Shown here: positions 18,385-27,750 of the stretch, in pieces
Numbering within the stretch: position 1 is the stretch's first letter
Layout: each line of letters opens with the position of its first letter
DNA from: Pseudoxanthomonas sacheonensis
GTDB lineage: Bacteria > Pseudomonadota > Gammaproteobacteria > Xanthomonadales > Xanthomonadaceae
Length of the DNA stretch: 64,000 nt
Direction: 5' to 3'
Assembly (NCBI RefSeq): GCF_010093305.1
Contig: NZ_PDWS01000023.1
Span: 1-64,000, forward strand
The notes under the pieces: model-generated
Databases searched by the model: none
The model's input: only the letters and a program-made list of their open reading frames with translations
Told to the model about the DNA's origin: nothing
Translations under genes and position numbers: made by a program

Positions 18385-19131
18385 ATGAAGATTCTCGTCG
18401 CCTACAAGCGCGTGGTGGACTACAACGTCCGCGTCCAGGTCAAACCGGATGGTTCCGGCGTGGTCACCGAAGGCGTCAAGCTTTCGGCCAATCCCTTCGA
18501 CGAAATCGCCCTGGAAGAAGCCCTGCGGCTACGGGACAAAGGCATCGCCACCGAAGTGGTCGTGGCCACCATAGCCCCGCCCGACGCCCAGGCGCACCTG
18601 CGCAATGGCCTGGCCATGGGCGCCAACCGCGCCATCCACGTGGTCGTCGACGGCCCCATCCAACCGCTGACCGCTGCCCGCACCTTGCTCAAGCTGGTGG
18701 AAAAGGAACAGCCGGACCTGGTGATCCTGGGCAAACAGGCCATCGACGACGATTCCAGCCAGACCGGCCAGATGCTGGCCACGCTGTGGGGCCGCCCGCA
18801 GGCCACTTTTGCCAGCAAGCTCGAGATCGCGGATGGCAAGGCCACCGTGACCCGCGAGGTCGATGCCGGCCTGGAAACCCTGGAAGTGGACCTGCCGGCC
18901 GTGGTCACCACCGACCTGCGCCTCAACGAGCCCCGCTTCATCAAGCTGCCCGACATCATGAAGGCCAAGAGCAAGCCGCTGGAAAGCATTCCTTTCGCCG
19001 ACCTGGGCGTGGATAGCGGCGACACCCTCAAAACCACCCACTACGCCGCCCCCGCCAAGCGCGGCAAGGGCGTGATGGTCAAGGACGCGGCCGAACTGGT
19101 CGCCGCACTCAAGCAGAAGGGGTTGCTGTAA
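18385..19131 (+). CDS. etfB: electron transfer flavoprotein subunit beta
   Basis: 248-residue cytoplasmic ETF beta subunit, which binds AMP and shuttles electrons from acyl-CoA and other dehydrogenases to ETF-QO. Recognisable parts are MKILVAYKRVVDYNVRVQVK at the start, NPFDEIALEEALRL and the recognition-loop region. In the middle, LVILGKQAIDDDSSQTGQML is the family signature. The stop overlaps the etfA start (TAATG), giving translational coupling. In Xanthomonas, etfBA marks one edge of the LPS locus. Confidence 0.96.
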   Translation: MKILVAYKRVVDYNVRVQVKPDGSGVVTEGVKLSANPFDEIALEEALRLRDKGIATEVVVATIAPPDAQAHLRNGLAMGANRAIHVVVDGPIQPLTAARTLLKLVEKEQPDLVILGKQAIDDDSSQTGQMLATLWGRPQATFASKLEIADGKATVTREVDAGLETLEVDLPAVVTTDLRLNEPRFIKLPDIMKAKSKPLESIPFADLGVDSGDTLKTTHYAAPAKRGKGVMVKDAAELVAALKQKGLL

Positions 19132-20069
19132 TGAGCAAGGTATTGGTCATCGCCGAACACCTGGACGGCAGACTCAACGCCGCCACGGCCAAGACGGTCA
19201 GCGCCGCGCTGGCGCTGAAGCCCGATTCCATCGACGTCGTCGTGCTGTCTGCCGATCCGGCCGCGGTCGCCGCCGAAGCCGCCCAGATCGCCGGCGTGGC
19301 CAAGGTGCTGACCGTGGCCAACCCGGCCAATGCGCACGCCCTGGCCCAGGTACTGGCGCCCCAGATAGCCAAGCTGGCGGCCGGCTACACGCACGTTTTT
19401 GGGCCCTCCACCACTTTCGGCAAGGATCTGATGCCTTGCGTGGCCGCCCTGCTGGGCACCGCCCAGGTTTCGGACGTGATGTCGGTGGAAGGCAGCCACA
19501 CCTTCAAGCGCCCCATCTATGCGGGCAACGCCATCATCACTGTCGAAGCGCCGACCGATCACCCGGTGGTCGCCACGGTTCGCACGGCCTCCTGGCCCGA
19601 AGCGACCAAGGGTGGCAATGCAACCATCGAAGCCGCTTCGGTGGCAGCCACGCTACCCACCCACACCCGCTTCGTCGGCCTGGCTGCCGGCAAGTCTGAC
19701 CGCCCTGACCTGCAGAGCGCCAAGCGCGTGGTTTCCGGCGGCCGCGGCGTGGGCTCGGAAGAGAACTTCAAGATCATCTACGCCTTCGCCGACAAGCTGG
19801 GCGCGGCGGTGGGCGCTTCGCGAGCTGCCGTCGATGCCGGCTATTGCCCCAACGAAATGCAGGTGGGACAGACCGGCAAGATCATCGCCCCCGAGTTGTA
19901 CGTGGCCGTCGGTATCTCGGGCGCGATCCAGCATTTAACCGGGATCAAGGACGCTGGCACCATCGTGGCAATCAACAAGGATGCGGAAGCGCCGATTTTC
20001 GAGATAGCGGATATCGGATTGGTGGGCGATTTGTTCAAGCTGCTGCCAGAACTGGAAGCGGCACTCTAG
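19131..20069 (+). CDS. etfA: electron transfer flavoprotein subunit alpha
   Basis: 312-residue ETF alpha subunit that binds FAD. The C-terminal FAD domain is intact: [35 protein letters not shown], then [20 protein letters not shown] and [20 protein letters not shown]. It follows etfB with a one-base overlap. The next gene downstream is the first of the convergent LPS locus genes, about 120 bases away. Confidence 0.97.
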   Translation: MSKVLVIAEHLDGRLNAATAKTVSAALALKPDSIDVVVLSADPAAVAAEAAQIAGVAKVLTVANPANAHALAQVLAPQIAKLAAGYTHVFGPSTTFGKDLMPCVAALLGTAQVSDVMSVEGSHTFKRPIYAGNAIITVEAPTDHPVVATVRTASWPEATKGGNATIEAASVAATLPTHTRFVGLAAGKSDRPDLQSAKRVVSGGRGVGSEENFKIIYAFADKLGAAVGASRAAVDAGYCPNEMQVGQTGKIIAPELYVAVGISGAIQHLTGIKDAGTIVAINKDAEAPIFEIADIGLVGDLFKLLPELEAAL

Positions 20070-20188
20070 CGCGATCCTGATACCGAGCAGAGGCCGGCTC
20101 TGACCGGCCCCTACTCGTGGGCGCTGCAGCATTCTGCCGGGCTCAACTCACATTGCCACGAGAAGCACGAGGACATACACGCGCTTTG

Positions 20189-20779
20189 CTACTTGCTGCT
20201 CGGGTGCAGATTGAAGGCAAAACGCATGGCGAAACTCGCCAACCGCGCCCTCACAGACGCTTTCTTCTTCCGGAAAACGCCTACGGTGTCACCCCAGTGA
20301 CTGCTGCCTGGATCTGCGTGCGGCTCCCAATCGGTATGAACTTCCACAAGTTCGCAATCGCCCAACTTCGCCAATGCCGCATATCCATCCGGGTAGAAAC
20401 GCCAGCAATCCTGCGGATATCTATGCTCGGGGCCTCGGGACGGCGCGATGAGAAACACCAATGCGCCCGGTTTGGCAATCCTCAGCATTTCCAACCATGT
20501 CTGCCAGAAATATTCGATGTGTTCGAACGCCTGCCCGGACAGCACAAGGTCCGATGACGAAGAGGCAATAGGCAATCGGTAGGGGCTGGTCAGCACAATG
20601 TCCACGCCAGGCCCGGCTGCCAAGTCCACACCCAGATATTTCCATTCGGGACTGTTGAATATAGTCCGGTACGAGCCGTTCACATCGTAGGAACCGATAT
20701 CGACGATCGAAAGCCTGGACGCCGGGTCCAGATACTTGCCGGACAGGCGCTGCATGTGTTCGTAGGAACTATTGTGCAC
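20189..20779 (-). CDS. class I SAM-dependent methyltransferase (LPS locus)
   Basis: 196-residue methyltransferase. The SAM-binding motif I is VDIGSYDVNGSY (near residue 26), motif II/III has DIVLTSPYRLP, and the post-motif SGQAFEHIEYFWQTWLEMLR is typical of the Methyltransf_11 group. The family usually methylates small molecules or sugars. It is the last gene of the LPS locus, 26 bases after the CmcI-type gene, so both are probably co-transcribed. The target is likely a sugar hydroxyl in the O-antigen, which is inference from context. Confidence 0.75.
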   Translation of the reverse strand: MHNSSYEHMQRLSGKYLDPASRLSIVDIGSYDVNGSYRTIFNSPEWKYLGVDLAAGPGVDIVLTSPYRLPIASSSSDLVLSGQAFEHIEYFWQTWLEMLRIAKPGALVFLIAPSRGPEHRYPQDCWRFYPDGYAALAKLGDCELVEVHTDWEPHADPGSSHWGDTVGVFRKKKASVRARLASFAMRFAFNLHPSSK

Positions 20780-20805
20780 GGTGAGACCCTGAAATGAGGA
20801 ACAGG

Positions 20806-21438
20806 TTAACTTCTTAACAGGAATCCCTTGGGATTCCAGGTGACCACGAACGATTCCATTTCGCGGTCCGATTCAAAATCCTTGTTTTCGGCCAGGAATG
20901 TTTCGATAGCTTCGTAGGCGCCGGGCTTGGGGCCCGTGTCCAAGCCATGATGGCAAATCGAATCTTCCACGACGAAGTAGCCACCAGACTTGACCAACTC
21001 CGCGTACTCACGCAGTACCGCAAGGGTGTTCTCGTAAGTATGCGAACTGTCTTCGATGACCAGCACATCCTCATTGCTGGCGATCAGGGATTTCACTTGG
21101 GGCCCCAGCGCAACGGCATCGCCTTCGATGAATTGGATACGGGGATGCCGGATTGCCGTTGCATGCAGATTGCTGTGGTCGATATCAAGGGCAATGATGC
21201 GCCCATGTCCCACCAGATCCAGCAGATGCGCCAATGCCAGCGTACTGCCGCCGAACTTATTCCCGATCTCCAGGATAACGTCCGGACGACGCGCGGTGAC
21301 AAGCTCCTGGTATACCCAGAAATCAAGAGGGTTCTTCTGGGTGGGAACTCCGAAATAGGAGGTCTTGGTCACTATGCGATTTTGCATGGCGATCAGGACA
21401 TCCTTCAGCGGAACCGCTTCGCTTTCTTCAAGAAACAT
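20806..21438 (-). CDS. CmcI / cephalosporin hydroxylase-family protein (probable sugar O-methyltransferase)
   Basis: 210-residue Rossmann-type protein. Diagnostic segments are DVILEIGNKFGGSTLALAHL, IIALDID, and VLVIEDSSHTYENTLAVLREY, then GGYFVVEDSICHHG. CmcI-family members include rhamnosyl O-methyltransferases and act on sugars. The start at 21438 (MFLEESEAV) has AAGGA nine bases upstream; an in-frame ATG at 21468 would add ten residues. It is 40 bases after the two-domain GT2 gene. Exact substrate unknown. Confidence 0.75.
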   Translation of the reverse strand: MFLEESEAVPLKDVLIAMQNRIVTKTSYFGVPTQKNPLDFWVYQELVTARRPDVILEIGNKFGGSTLALAHLLDLVGHGRIIALDIDHSNLHATAIRHPRIQFIEGDAVALGPQVKSLIASNEDVLVIEDSSHTYENTLAVLREYAELVKSGGYFVVEDSICHHGLDTGPKPGAYEAIETFLAENKDFESDREMESFVVTWNPKGFLLRS

Positions 21439-21478
21439 CTGTATGCATCCTTTTTCCTGGCACGCCATTATAAGGGCC

Positions 21479-23608
21479 TTAAGTGAATCGCAGTTCCCCG
21501 CTCGACATCGGCCGCGACGCTTCTTGCCAGCGTCGCCGTCTTGCCGTGTCCCGCTCCACCAGACGGTCCACCTCTCCATCCCACCGCGGAACTCCACCGG
21601 GCACGGGCAGGCCGCCTAGGTCATCTTCGCAGTGGTCGACGAATTCTGCGTATGGCGTCCACACCGTAGACAAGCCTGCCGCATTGGCCCGCAAGCAAAA
21701 ATCGACACTGCAATAGGGCTCCGCCAAGGTCTCATCGAAGCCTCCCAGCATTTCAAACACCGAACGGCGCACTGCCATGCAGCAAGACGGGACGCCGGAA
21801 ACGTTCTGAGCAAGGCGCGCCCTATTCGCATGTCCCAGATGCTGACCCGACATCCCCTGATGGGGCGCATGTATCGCGCCTTCGCGGTCGACGACATAAC
21901 CTCCATTGCGGATTCGTCCATCGCGTCCGTACAGCTTTCCGCCCACCACTCCCACATCCTCGCGCGCCGCCTGCGAGACGATCTCTTCGAGCCAACCCGA
22001 AGATATTCCTTCGACCGTCGCATCCAGAAACACCAGCACTTCAGCCTGCGCGCGGGAGGCGGCGATGTTTTTCGCCTGACCCTGGCCTCTGATCGTTTCA
22101 CCGATGATGGCCGCCTCAAGAAACTCCAAACTTATCCGGCTCGCACTGGCTGCGTCCAGGCATTGCTGCCGGAATGCTGCCGATAGTCGGCTACCCGTCA
22201 AGACGATCAACGAAACCCTCACTCCCCCCTCAGCGATAGGAAAAACGACACGTAGGCTCCCCGGCAATCGCAAAAGCGGCGTCACGTAGGCATCGCGACT
22301 TCCTTTTCGACCAAGAGCGTCTTCGACAGCCCGTATCGCAGAATCCAACGCATAAGGCTTGGCCTCCGCAGAGACGGCGGTCGAAGTGCTGGTCGTCCTC
22401 CAGTGATACATGATTTTGGGTATGTGGCCGATGCGATTCGCACCCGAATGATCAGCCACTCTGAGCGCTAGGTCCCAGTCCTGGCTTCCCTCGTAACCTT
22501 CGCGGAAACCTCCAAGCCGCTGGACGATCGCCCGCTTGTACGCAGCCACGTGGGAGACGCAGTTCTGGGCACGGATAAGCTCCGGATTGTAGCCAGTCTT
22601 CAGGAATGGGCTCCTGCGGCACCCCTTTACGTCGATTTTGTCCTCGTCCGTGAATACCAGATCCAGTTCCGGCCGCAACGCGACAGCCGTGGCCAATTCG
22701 GCAAGCGCCATCGGGTGCAATTCGTCGTCATGGTCCAACGGCACTATGTAGATGCCCGTTGCAAGCGACAGTGCCGTATTCGTGGCCACGGAAATATGGC
22801 CATTCGACTCGCGTGCCACGAACTTGATGCGCGCATCTTTGAGCGCGAAGGCGCGAATCGTCTCATTCACCCGCATATCCGTGCTGCAATCGTCGACGAT
22901 GCAAAGTTCCCAATCGGGGCAGGTTTGGGACAGCACGCTCTGGAGGCATGCACGCAAGAACGGCACATCGGGGTTATAACTAGGTACCAGAACGGAAAAC
23001 AGTGGCTGCCCGGGAACCGCATCGGAGCGCGGAACGGCAGTGGGATAACGACTCTGCGACTCGGCCAATTCGAGGTTGGATTCTGCGGCTTCGAAACCCG
23101 TACCCGCGTATCGTCCATAAAGCCAGTCTCCCAACCCGCGTCGCCCACGACGATGCAGAATGACGATCATGCAAGACAATGCGTGCATCGGACGTGGGCG
23201 AAGCTCGCGCACTAGCAAGAAGAAGGAAATGCGCGCCAAAGATGCTCTGTGCAAACCAATTACGACAGGCTGTGGAATCCCTTTCGATTGCCAGCCGATC
23301 CTGATCCTAGTCGGGGCTACCGGGAGCAGCAGTATGCCCGACAAGACTCCGGTCGCACTAACCGTCATCCTCTCCAGCGAAATGCGGTCCGCCTCCCAGA
23401 ATCCATCGCCATAGTCCACATGCACCACGACATTTCGCTCCTGCCACGGCCCGGATAGTTGGATCCGGAACCAGCCGGGCCCCAGTAACGACACGCCCGT
23501 GCTGTCCAAAACGACATGGTTTTCGAAGAGAGAAGGTTCGCAATCCGCCAAAACACCCGCAAGCAGCATCCCGGCGTTCTCAACTGATTTGTAGGCTTTC
23601 GATCCCAT
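21479..23608 (-). CDS. two-domain family 2 glycosyltransferase
   Basis: 709-residue cytoplasmic protein. Residues 1-190 are an N-terminal beta-rich region of unknown role seen in some O-antigen transferases. Residues ~203-430 are a canonical GT-A domain (FSVLVPSYNPDVPFLRACLQ, DHDDE as the D-x-D metal site, and GSQDWDLALR). Residues ~465-690 are a second, shorter GT2 domain (EVLVFLDATVEG, VPSCCMAVRRSVFEMLGGFD) in which the D-x-D region is degenerate. It lies in the LPS locus and probably adds sugars to the O-chain. An intrinsic terminator at 23649-23680 lies just upstream, so it likely has its own promoter. Confidence 0.82.
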   Translation of the reverse strand: MGSKAYKSVENAGMLLAGVLADCEPSLFENHVVLDSTGVSLLGPGWFRIQLSGPWQERNVVVHVDYGDGFWEADRISLERMTVSATGVLSGILLLPVAPTRIRIGWQSKGIPQPVVIGLHRASLARISFFLLVRELRPRPMHALSCMIVILHRRGRRGLGDWLYGRYAGTGFEAAESNLELAESQSRYPTAVPRSDAVPGQPLFSVLVPSYNPDVPFLRACLQSVLSQTCPDWELCIVDDCSTDMRVNETIRAFALKDARIKFVARESNGHISVATNTALSLATGIYIVPLDHDDELHPMALAELATAVALRPELDLVFTDEDKIDVKGCRRSPFLKTGYNPELIRAQNCVSHVAAYKRAIVQRLGGFREGYEGSQDWDLALRVADHSGANRIGHIPKIMYHWRTTSTSTAVSAEAKPYALDSAIRAVEDALGRKGSRDAYVTPLLRLPGSLRVVFPIAEGGVRVSLIVLTGSRLSAAFRQQCLDAASASRISLEFLEAAIIGETIRGQGQAKNIAASRAQAEVLVFLDATVEGISSGWLEEIVSQAAREDVGVVGGKLYGRDGRIRNGGYVVDREGAIHAPHQGMSGQHLGHANRARLAQNVSGVPSCCMAVRRSVFEMLGGFDETLAEPYCSVDFCLRANAAGLSTVWTPYAEFVDHCEDDLGGLPVPGGVPRWDGEVDRLVERDTARRRRWQEASRPMSSGELRFT

Positions 23609-23648
23609 CCGCTTATGGACCGCCGGCGCATGAAGGATTCATTGTGGG

Positions 23649-23680
23649 AATAAAATCGAAGCCGCACATTCGGCGGCTTC
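23649..23680 (-). terminator. intrinsic terminator after the lipoprotein gene
   Basis: On the minus strand GAAGCCGC and GCGGCTTC form an 8-bp stem around a 7-base loop, followed by GATTTTATT. It lies 27 bases downstream of the lipoprotein stop and separates the asnB/methyltransferase/lipoprotein unit from the GT2 unit. Confidence 0.75.
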
Positions 23681-23706
23681 GGTTCTCAGAAACTCAGAGA
23701 TGCGAG

Positions 23707-24135
23707 TCAATGCGTCTCAGGCGGGCTTGTGGCATCCGCTGATGACGGCGCAACGGCAGGCTCTGTTTCCGGAAGCGGCCTGGGATCCTCCGGAATGGCG
23801 TTGAATTCTTCGCTGGTGATGTATATGACATCGGTAGCCTTGTAACCGTTGGCTTCGAGCCAAGTGGCCTCCGTTATCCAACGGCGCTTACCGTCCTTGA
23901 CCAGAAACCAGCCATCATCCTTTCCACGACCCGCATCCGGTTGATGGACGATCTTGCCGTCGTACTTCGTGGCCGCATCGACAGGCGCTGGTTCCGGGGC
24001 CGCTACAGGCTCGGTCGCCGCCGTTGCCTGGTCCGCAGGCGCCGGAACCGTTTCCGCGTCCTTCTTACAGCCGCCTGCGGCAACCATTATGCCCACCACA
24101 AGCGACGCGATTGAAACCTTGCTCAATGTACGCAT
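23707..24135 (-). CDS. small lipoprotein with a GK-x-RWI module (LPS locus)
   Basis: 142-residue predicted lipoprotein: signal peptide ending in AAGGC (Cys23), then a Pro/Ala-rich linker. Residues ~73-115 (WFLVKDGKRRWITEATWLEA) form a compact module that is also present in the double methyltransferase encoded 35 bases upstream. The start at 24135 is supported by GAGGAG about 8 bases upstream; 24150 is the alternative. No function is known for the module. Its presence in a sugar-modifying enzyme suggests a role in binding the glycan. An intrinsic terminator follows. Confidence 0.7.
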   Translation of the reverse strand: MRTLSKVSIASLVVGIMVAAGGCKKDAETVPAPADQATAATEPVAAPEPAPVDAATKYDGKIVHQPDAGRGKDDGWFLVKDGKRRWITEATWLEANGYKATDVIYITSEEFNAIPEDPRPLPETEPAVAPSSADATSPPETH

Positions 24136-24170
24136 GGATTTACTCCTCATTAAATAGGGTGTGAACCGTA

Positions 24171-25916
24171 CTACTGTAGCCGCTGTCCGGTTAATGTCAT
24201 TTCAACAATGAACTCGTTAGCCCCAACCTTGGTGTCCTCGACGATTACGGACTCGAAAGCGGGTATGTATTCGTTAACGACGTAACCGAGCAACGTCTTC
24301 ATGCTGTCCGGAGTGAACGTGAAGCAGTGCACATCGGCAGTGGACAAATCCGTGCTGTCGGCGATCTCGGTTGCGTGCTCCAACGTGCGCGCAGGCTTTG
24401 GCTCGTAACTCCCTTCCCATATGCCCGTGGTGTCCGCCTGGAAATCGGAGTTTGCATACGCGTCGATGAACATCGCACGGTTCGGACACCTCAAGCGAGC
24501 CTCATGGGCCGCAACGATATCCCCAACACTTGAAACCGCACGGAGGACGTCGAATGTGTAACGCTTGTCTGGCACGTACATGACGATCTTTCCGCCAGGC
24601 TTCAGCAGGCGGGACGATGAAATGAAGAACTGGATGAAGTCCGGGACATGTTCGATAACGTGGCTGGACACGATGTAGGAAAGGCTGCCATGAGGCAGAA
24701 CCTCATCTATGAGCCGATCGCCCAATACGACATCGACTGGGACAGGGGTCCCACTCAGATAGGTCGCTATGGTGCTATGGTCCATCTTGTCCAGATAAGT
24801 CACGTTGAACTGCGATTTCTCGAGCATGGGATGCGAACCGGGAGACAATTCAATGCCAGGTTCGGACTTCAAACCCTTCAGCCTATCGGTTATCTCGGAC
24901 TTGCGGTCCCTGACAGGCGCATCGATCTCCTTCCCGATCAGTCGCGGATCCATACCCCCCGTCTCCAGATAGGTGTAGTCCATGTTGGACAACCCCCTCT
25001 CCTCGAGCGTAACCGGCGAACGCACCCAACGGAGTTTGCCTTCCTCGACCGCAAAGATCTTTCCGCGATCCTCGCGCGACAATGCGAACGTAGCCTTACC
25101 TTCCAGACCTTCAACGGCCAATTCGTTGATCAGCCCCCTCATTTCCTGCTTGATCTCCATCAACCTCTTCATGCGTGCGCTCTGCGCGTCGGCCGACTTT
25201 CCGACTCTGAAGACCCCCCGGTGCTCGCTCCCGCTGCGATAACCATCATGCAGGTAAAGCGCCTCGGCGGACAATCCCAACACCGCAGCCGCCGTGCGCA
25301 CGACGAACTCCAAGGTATCGGCATTGAACGTATGCCAATGCAGATCGTTCTGCTCGCTATGCAACGCCGCGAAGACCAGCGAGGCGGATTCCATTTTGGT
25401 CTTTCCTTCCAGGCCGCCTACGTCGATCCAGCTCCAAAGAAAACTGCAGATGTGCTCCCTGCTCTCATAGTCGTCTTCGGTGACTCCATACGAGTAGTCG
25501 AGCAGGAAGTGTGTCGGCGGGGTCAGTAATCTGAGATTATCGGGTGTCTGATGTCGGTTCGGCAGGCTCAGGAACAAAGTGCCGCCATCCTCAATCATCC
25601 CCAACCATTCCACCAGCGTTGCGATCACGTTCGCGCTGTGCTCCAGCACGTGGTGTGCGATCAGGAAATCGAACTTCTCATGAGATATGCCCGACAGGCT
25701 TTCGACGCCAATGGCTTGATCGGAACCGAAATAGGCCCGCAACTCTTCGTCGCTGCGCTTGTCGGCGTACCTGACGGACGAACCCGGCGCGGTCCTGGTG
25801 GGAACCAAACCTGCGCCTATCTCTAGTCCCTTGCCCTTGCAGAATAACTCCCCGAGCTGGTCGCGTGACGGGTTCGCGGGCACGTTGTATGAAGGCAAGT
25901 GCGCGTCTTGTTTCAT
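24171..25916 (-). CDS. double methyltransferase-domain protein (LPS locus)
   Basis: 581-residue cytoplasmic protein. Residues ~25-135 form a first SAM-dependent methyltransferase (LEIGAG at 31-36, HHVLEHS at 88-94). Residues ~285-330 carry the GK-x-RW module shared with the adjacent lipoprotein gene. Residues ~355-581 form a second methyltransferase (SSHVIEHVPDFIQFF near 417) with an unusual front end that lacks a clear GxGxG loop. Two methyltransferase domains in one chain suggest two methylation steps or one regulatory domain. It is 30 bases after asnB and likely methylates O-antigen sugars. Confidence 0.75.
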   Translation of the reverse strand: MKQDAHLPSYNVPANPSRDQLGELFCKGKGLEIGAGLVPTRTAPGSSVRYADKRSDEELRAYFGSDQAIGVESLSGISHEKFDFLIAHHVLEHSANVIATLVEWLGMIEDGGTLFLSLPNRHQTPDNLRLLTPPTHFLLDYSYGVTEDDYESREHICSFLWSWIDVGGLEGKTKMESASLVFAALHSEQNDLHWHTFNADTLEFVVRTAAAVLGLSAEALYLHDGYRSGSEHRGVFRVGKSADAQSARMKRLMEIKQEMRGLINELAVEGLEGKATFALSREDRGKIFAVEEGKLRWVRSPVTLEERGLSNMDYTYLETGGMDPRLIGKEIDAPVRDRKSEITDRLKGLKSEPGIELSPGSHPMLEKSQFNVTYLDKMDHSTIATYLSGTPVPVDVVLGDRLIDEVLPHGSLSYIVSSHVIEHVPDFIQFFISSSRLLKPGGKIVMYVPDKRYTFDVLRAVSSVGDIVAAHEARLRCPNRAMFIDAYANSDFQADTTGIWEGSYEPKPARTLEHATEIADSTDLSTADVHCFTFTPDSMKTLLGYVVNEYIPAFESVIVEDTKVGANEFIVEMTLTGQRLQ

Positions 25917-25946
25917 GGGTTCGTCTCCGGAATCCGACTTAGCATG

Positions 25947-27740
25947 TCAAATGGCCACGTTGATGGGTACGTCTGCTTCATGGATCTGCTGCAATGACCG
26001 ACCGAGGCCGCTCTGCCACTGTAACAGCACGAGAACCGTCCATAACCAAAGGGATTGCTCCCTTCTGCCGGAAAAGTGATCGTTGAAGTCTTCGATCAAT
26101 TGACCGTAATCGATATACTCCGAGAACGGCCCTTCCTTGCTCTCGAGGAGATAGCGGAATCGATCTTTGAGGCGCCCGAGAAGTTGCGAGACCGGCACCG
26201 AGAACCCCATCTTCTTTCGGCTGATCACCGAGGGCGGCAAGGATTCGGAGAACGCTTTCCGGAGCACGGATTTACCGCCAATAGCGTCCATCTTGAGTGC
26301 GTCGGGCAGGCTGGCGGCGAACTCCACGATCCCGGTAGTAAGGAATGGGAAGCGTCCCTCCAGCGAGTGCGACATCAATATCTTGTCGGCCTTTGCCATC
26401 AGGTTTTCCGGCAACCAGGTCTTCTGATCGAAGGCAAGCATTCCACTCAATGGCGCCCGCTCGTCATAGTAGATTTTCTGCAATAAGTTGCGGCTTGGAT
26501 CCTGCTGGAAATTGAGCGGCAAGTGACGGCCATGGAAGTACCAGCTGGACGCCATGAAATGGCCGAACCGGTCTAGTGGGCGAGTCCGGTCAGAACCCAT
26601 ACCCAGTGCGTACTGCGGATATCCTGCGAACATCTCGTCGCTGCCCTCCCCCGACAGCACGACCGTGACTTGGCTCTTGATCGACTCGCAAAGGATATGC
26701 AAAGGAAAGCATGCGGGATCGGCGATAGGCTCGTCCATCGCCGCCACCACGCGATCGAACCGGTTGACGATTTCGTCAGGTGTCGTTTCCACAGCGACGT
26801 GGGGCAGCCCGAACCTGACTGCGACTTCCTCGGCGTATTGGAATTCGTTCAGATCAGGAAAACCGATACTGAAAGACGTCATGGACACACCGATGTCCGC
26901 GCAAAGTGAAGCGATGGCGCTCGAGTCCAGGCCACCGCTGAGCAGCAGGCCCACCGGGACTTCCGACATTTGTTGCTGCTTGACCGACTGACGCAACATC
27001 AATCGCAGTTCGTCAGCCGCGTCTTCGAGCGACAGTGGACTGCCCCCCGTATCCTCAGGCAGATCCCAATACCTCCAGGTCGTCGCCAGCTTGTTTTTGA
27101 TGCGGACGTAGCACCCTGCTTCTATCCGGCGTATGCGCTTGAAGAACGTCCTGGGCGCGGTGACGTAGCGATAGGTGAAATAAGAAGCAAGGCCGACGCT
27201 GTCCACTTCAAGGTCCAGGCCCCGGACATTCAGCATAGGGCTCAGCTCGCTGGAGAAAAGCCACTGAGACTCGTCCTCGTACAGATAAAGCGGCTTGATG
27301 CCCAGCTGGTCGCGAACCAGGTGGAATTCGCCCTCATCAGACGTGCGGTAGTCCCAGATGAAAGCGGTGAACATGCCGTCCAGACGCCTGAAACAGTCCG
27401 CCCCGTCCCGTTGGAACAAGGCCAGCAAAACTTCCGTATCGCAGTCGGTGAGGAATTTTACTCCCTGGTCGACAAGTTCGCTCTGCAGCGTCTTGAAATT
27501 ATAGATTTCACCGTTATAGGCCAGTCCGAGCTTTCCGTCCGCAGTGAACATGGGTTGCTGCCCATGGGCCGCATCGATGATGGAAAGACGTCTGTGCACG
27601 ACGGCGAAATGCTCTCCCACCCGAACCCCGCCATCGTCCGGTCCACGGTGAAAGAGCATTTCTCCCAGCTGCGTCAAGGATTGGACGGCGACGTCCGAAA
27701 TGCCGCCGGCCTTGGATACATAACCCGCAAATCCGCACAT
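25947..27740 (-). CDS. asnB: asparagine synthetase (glutamine-hydrolysing) family protein
   Basis: 597-residue class B amidotransferase. The N-terminal glutaminase starts with catalytic Cys2 (MCGFAGYV) and contains HRGPDDGG and VHRRLSIID. The C-terminal ATP-pyrophosphatase half has the PP-loop LLSGGLDSSAIASL, then LSGEGSDEMFAGY. Full length matches AsnB. Members inside O-antigen loci (e.g. WbpS type) amidate sugar carboxylates, so uronic acid amidation is an alternative to asparagine synthesis. It lies 10 bases after the giant glycosyltransferase gene. Confidence 0.88.
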   Translation of the reverse strand: MCGFAGYVSKAGGISDVAVQSLTQLGEMLFHRGPDDGGVRVGEHFAVVHRRLSIIDAAHGQQPMFTADGKLGLAYNGEIYNFKTLQSELVDQGVKFLTDCDTEVLLALFQRDGADCFRRLDGMFTAFIWDYRTSDEGEFHLVRDQLGIKPLYLYEDESQWLFSSELSPMLNVRGLDLEVDSVGLASYFTYRYVTAPRTFFKRIRRIEAGCYVRIKNKLATTWRYWDLPEDTGGSPLSLEDAADELRLMLRQSVKQQQMSEVPVGLLLSGGLDSSAIASLCADIGVSMTSFSIGFPDLNEFQYAEEVAVRFGLPHVAVETTPDEIVNRFDRVVAAMDEPIADPACFPLHILCESIKSQVTVVLSGEGSDEMFAGYPQYALGMGSDRTRPLDRFGHFMASSWYFHGRHLPLNFQQDPSRNLLQKIYYDERAPLSGMLAFDQKTWLPENLMAKADKILMSHSLEGRFPFLTTGIVEFAASLPDALKMDAIGGKSVLRKAFSESLPPSVISRKKMGFSVPVSQLLGRLKDRFRYLLESKEGPFSEYIDYGQLIEDFNDHFSGRREQSLWLWTVLVLLQWQSGLGRSLQQIHEADVPINVAI

Positions 27741-27750
27741 ATTTCAGTCC

